Assembly: GCA_902826395.1 (NCBI GenBank)
Contig: CADEER010000017.1
Location: 21,573-63,873 of the forward strand
Direction: 5' to 3'
From: an uncultured bacterium
GTDB lineage: Bacteria > Desulfobacterota > Binatia > HRBIN30 > CADEER01
DNA length: 42,301 nt
The notes beneath the pieces are model-generated. The model ran no database searches. It saw only the letters and a list, made by a program, of their open reading frames with translations, and had not been told where the DNA came from. This document shows, piece after piece, positions 42,156 to 42,301 of this stretch; the stretch's first letter is position 1; each line of letters begins with the position of its first letter. Position numbers and translations under genes: made by a program.

Positions 42156-42301
42156 ATGAGATCGCCAACGACGAAACGGATGGGCGGCGCAGCCGCCATC
42201 GCCATCGCGGCACTGCTCGGTATTGCGTCGAGCGCCTCGGCCTTGGTCATCACGGGCGGCCCGGTCTACAGCCTGCCGGGCGGCGGCAGTTGCACGGTGT
42301 C
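42156..42301 (+). CDS. Secreted Cys-repeat protein, cassette 2 (5' part only)
   Basis: The first 48 codons of a third cassette-type Cys-repeat gene, cut by the window end. It reads MRSPTTKRMGGAAAIAIAAL, then a signal peptide ending near SASALV and ITGGPVYSLPGGGSCTV, close to the start of the gene at 38089. Eleven bases separate it from the peptide stop and the spacer GAGGGGGGCGCG is nearly identical to that of cassette 1. The remainder cannot be seen. Confidence 0.85.
   Translation, partial: MRSPTTKRMGGAAAIAIAALLGIASSASALVITGGPVYSLPGGGSCTV

Overview
The window is about 42 kb of high-GC bacterial chromosome. Gene content points to a Gram-negative soil or sediment lineage near the old Deltaproteobacteria, such as Binatota or Myxococcota. 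The evidence is an F420-type luciferase-like oxidoreductase, outer-membrane proteins, c-type cytochromes, secreted proteins with myxobacterial-type Cys-rich repeats, and many radical SAM genes. The phylum is an inference. No phage, IS transposase or CRISPR array is visible. There is one tRNA-Ser(UGA) and one MITE-like palindrome.

Region 1 (1-7.4 kb) holds ordinary catabolic and hydrolase genes: a luciferase-like F420 oxidoreductase, a serine beta-lactamase-like hydrolase, an acetyl-CoA hydrolase/CoA-transferase, an alpha/beta-hydrolase lipoprotein and a metal-dependent hydrolase. Region 2 (7.6-12.3 kb) is a tandem pair of large secreted proteins made of about ten disintegrin-like Cys repeats plus a shared C-terminal domain, each closed by a strong terminator. 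Region 3 (12.3-15.4 kb) has a tiny Lys-rich gene, tRNA-Ser, an orphan MASE1-type histidine kinase and a zinc-ribbon membrane peptide. Region 4 (15.6-19.3 kb) is a periplasmic and outer-membrane electron-transfer group: a heme-motif beta-barrel, a lipoprotein with two C-x4-C-H motifs, a small Cys/His protein and a diheme cytochrome c. Region 5 (19.3-26 kb) is a tightly overlapped operon (ABC ATPase, MlaC-like protein, ABC-2 permease, DprE1-like and DprE2-like enzymes) divergent from a TolC-like gene, with the MITE between them. An acyl-CoA dehydrogenase and another secreted protein with the shared C-terminal domain follow.

Region 6 (28.6-42.3 kb) is the most unusual part. Five consecutive minus-strand genes encode radical SAM-type proteins. 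One is a B12-binding protein with two intact radical SAM domains. The first gene of the set has two radical SAM-like barrels but no CxxxCxxC cluster motif. Divergent from them is a tandemly repeated three-gene cassette: a Tat-signal protein, a 109-residue peptide ending in fifteen Ser-His-Gly triplets and a final Trp, and a secreted Cys-repeat protein. The first cassette is complete. The second runs off the window just after the third gene begins. The peptides fit the His-Xaa-Ser repeat definition with Xaa = Gly, so they are likely substrates of the radical SAM enzymes in a RiPP-like pathway related to, but much larger than, the known HxsABCD system. The product and chemistry are unknown.
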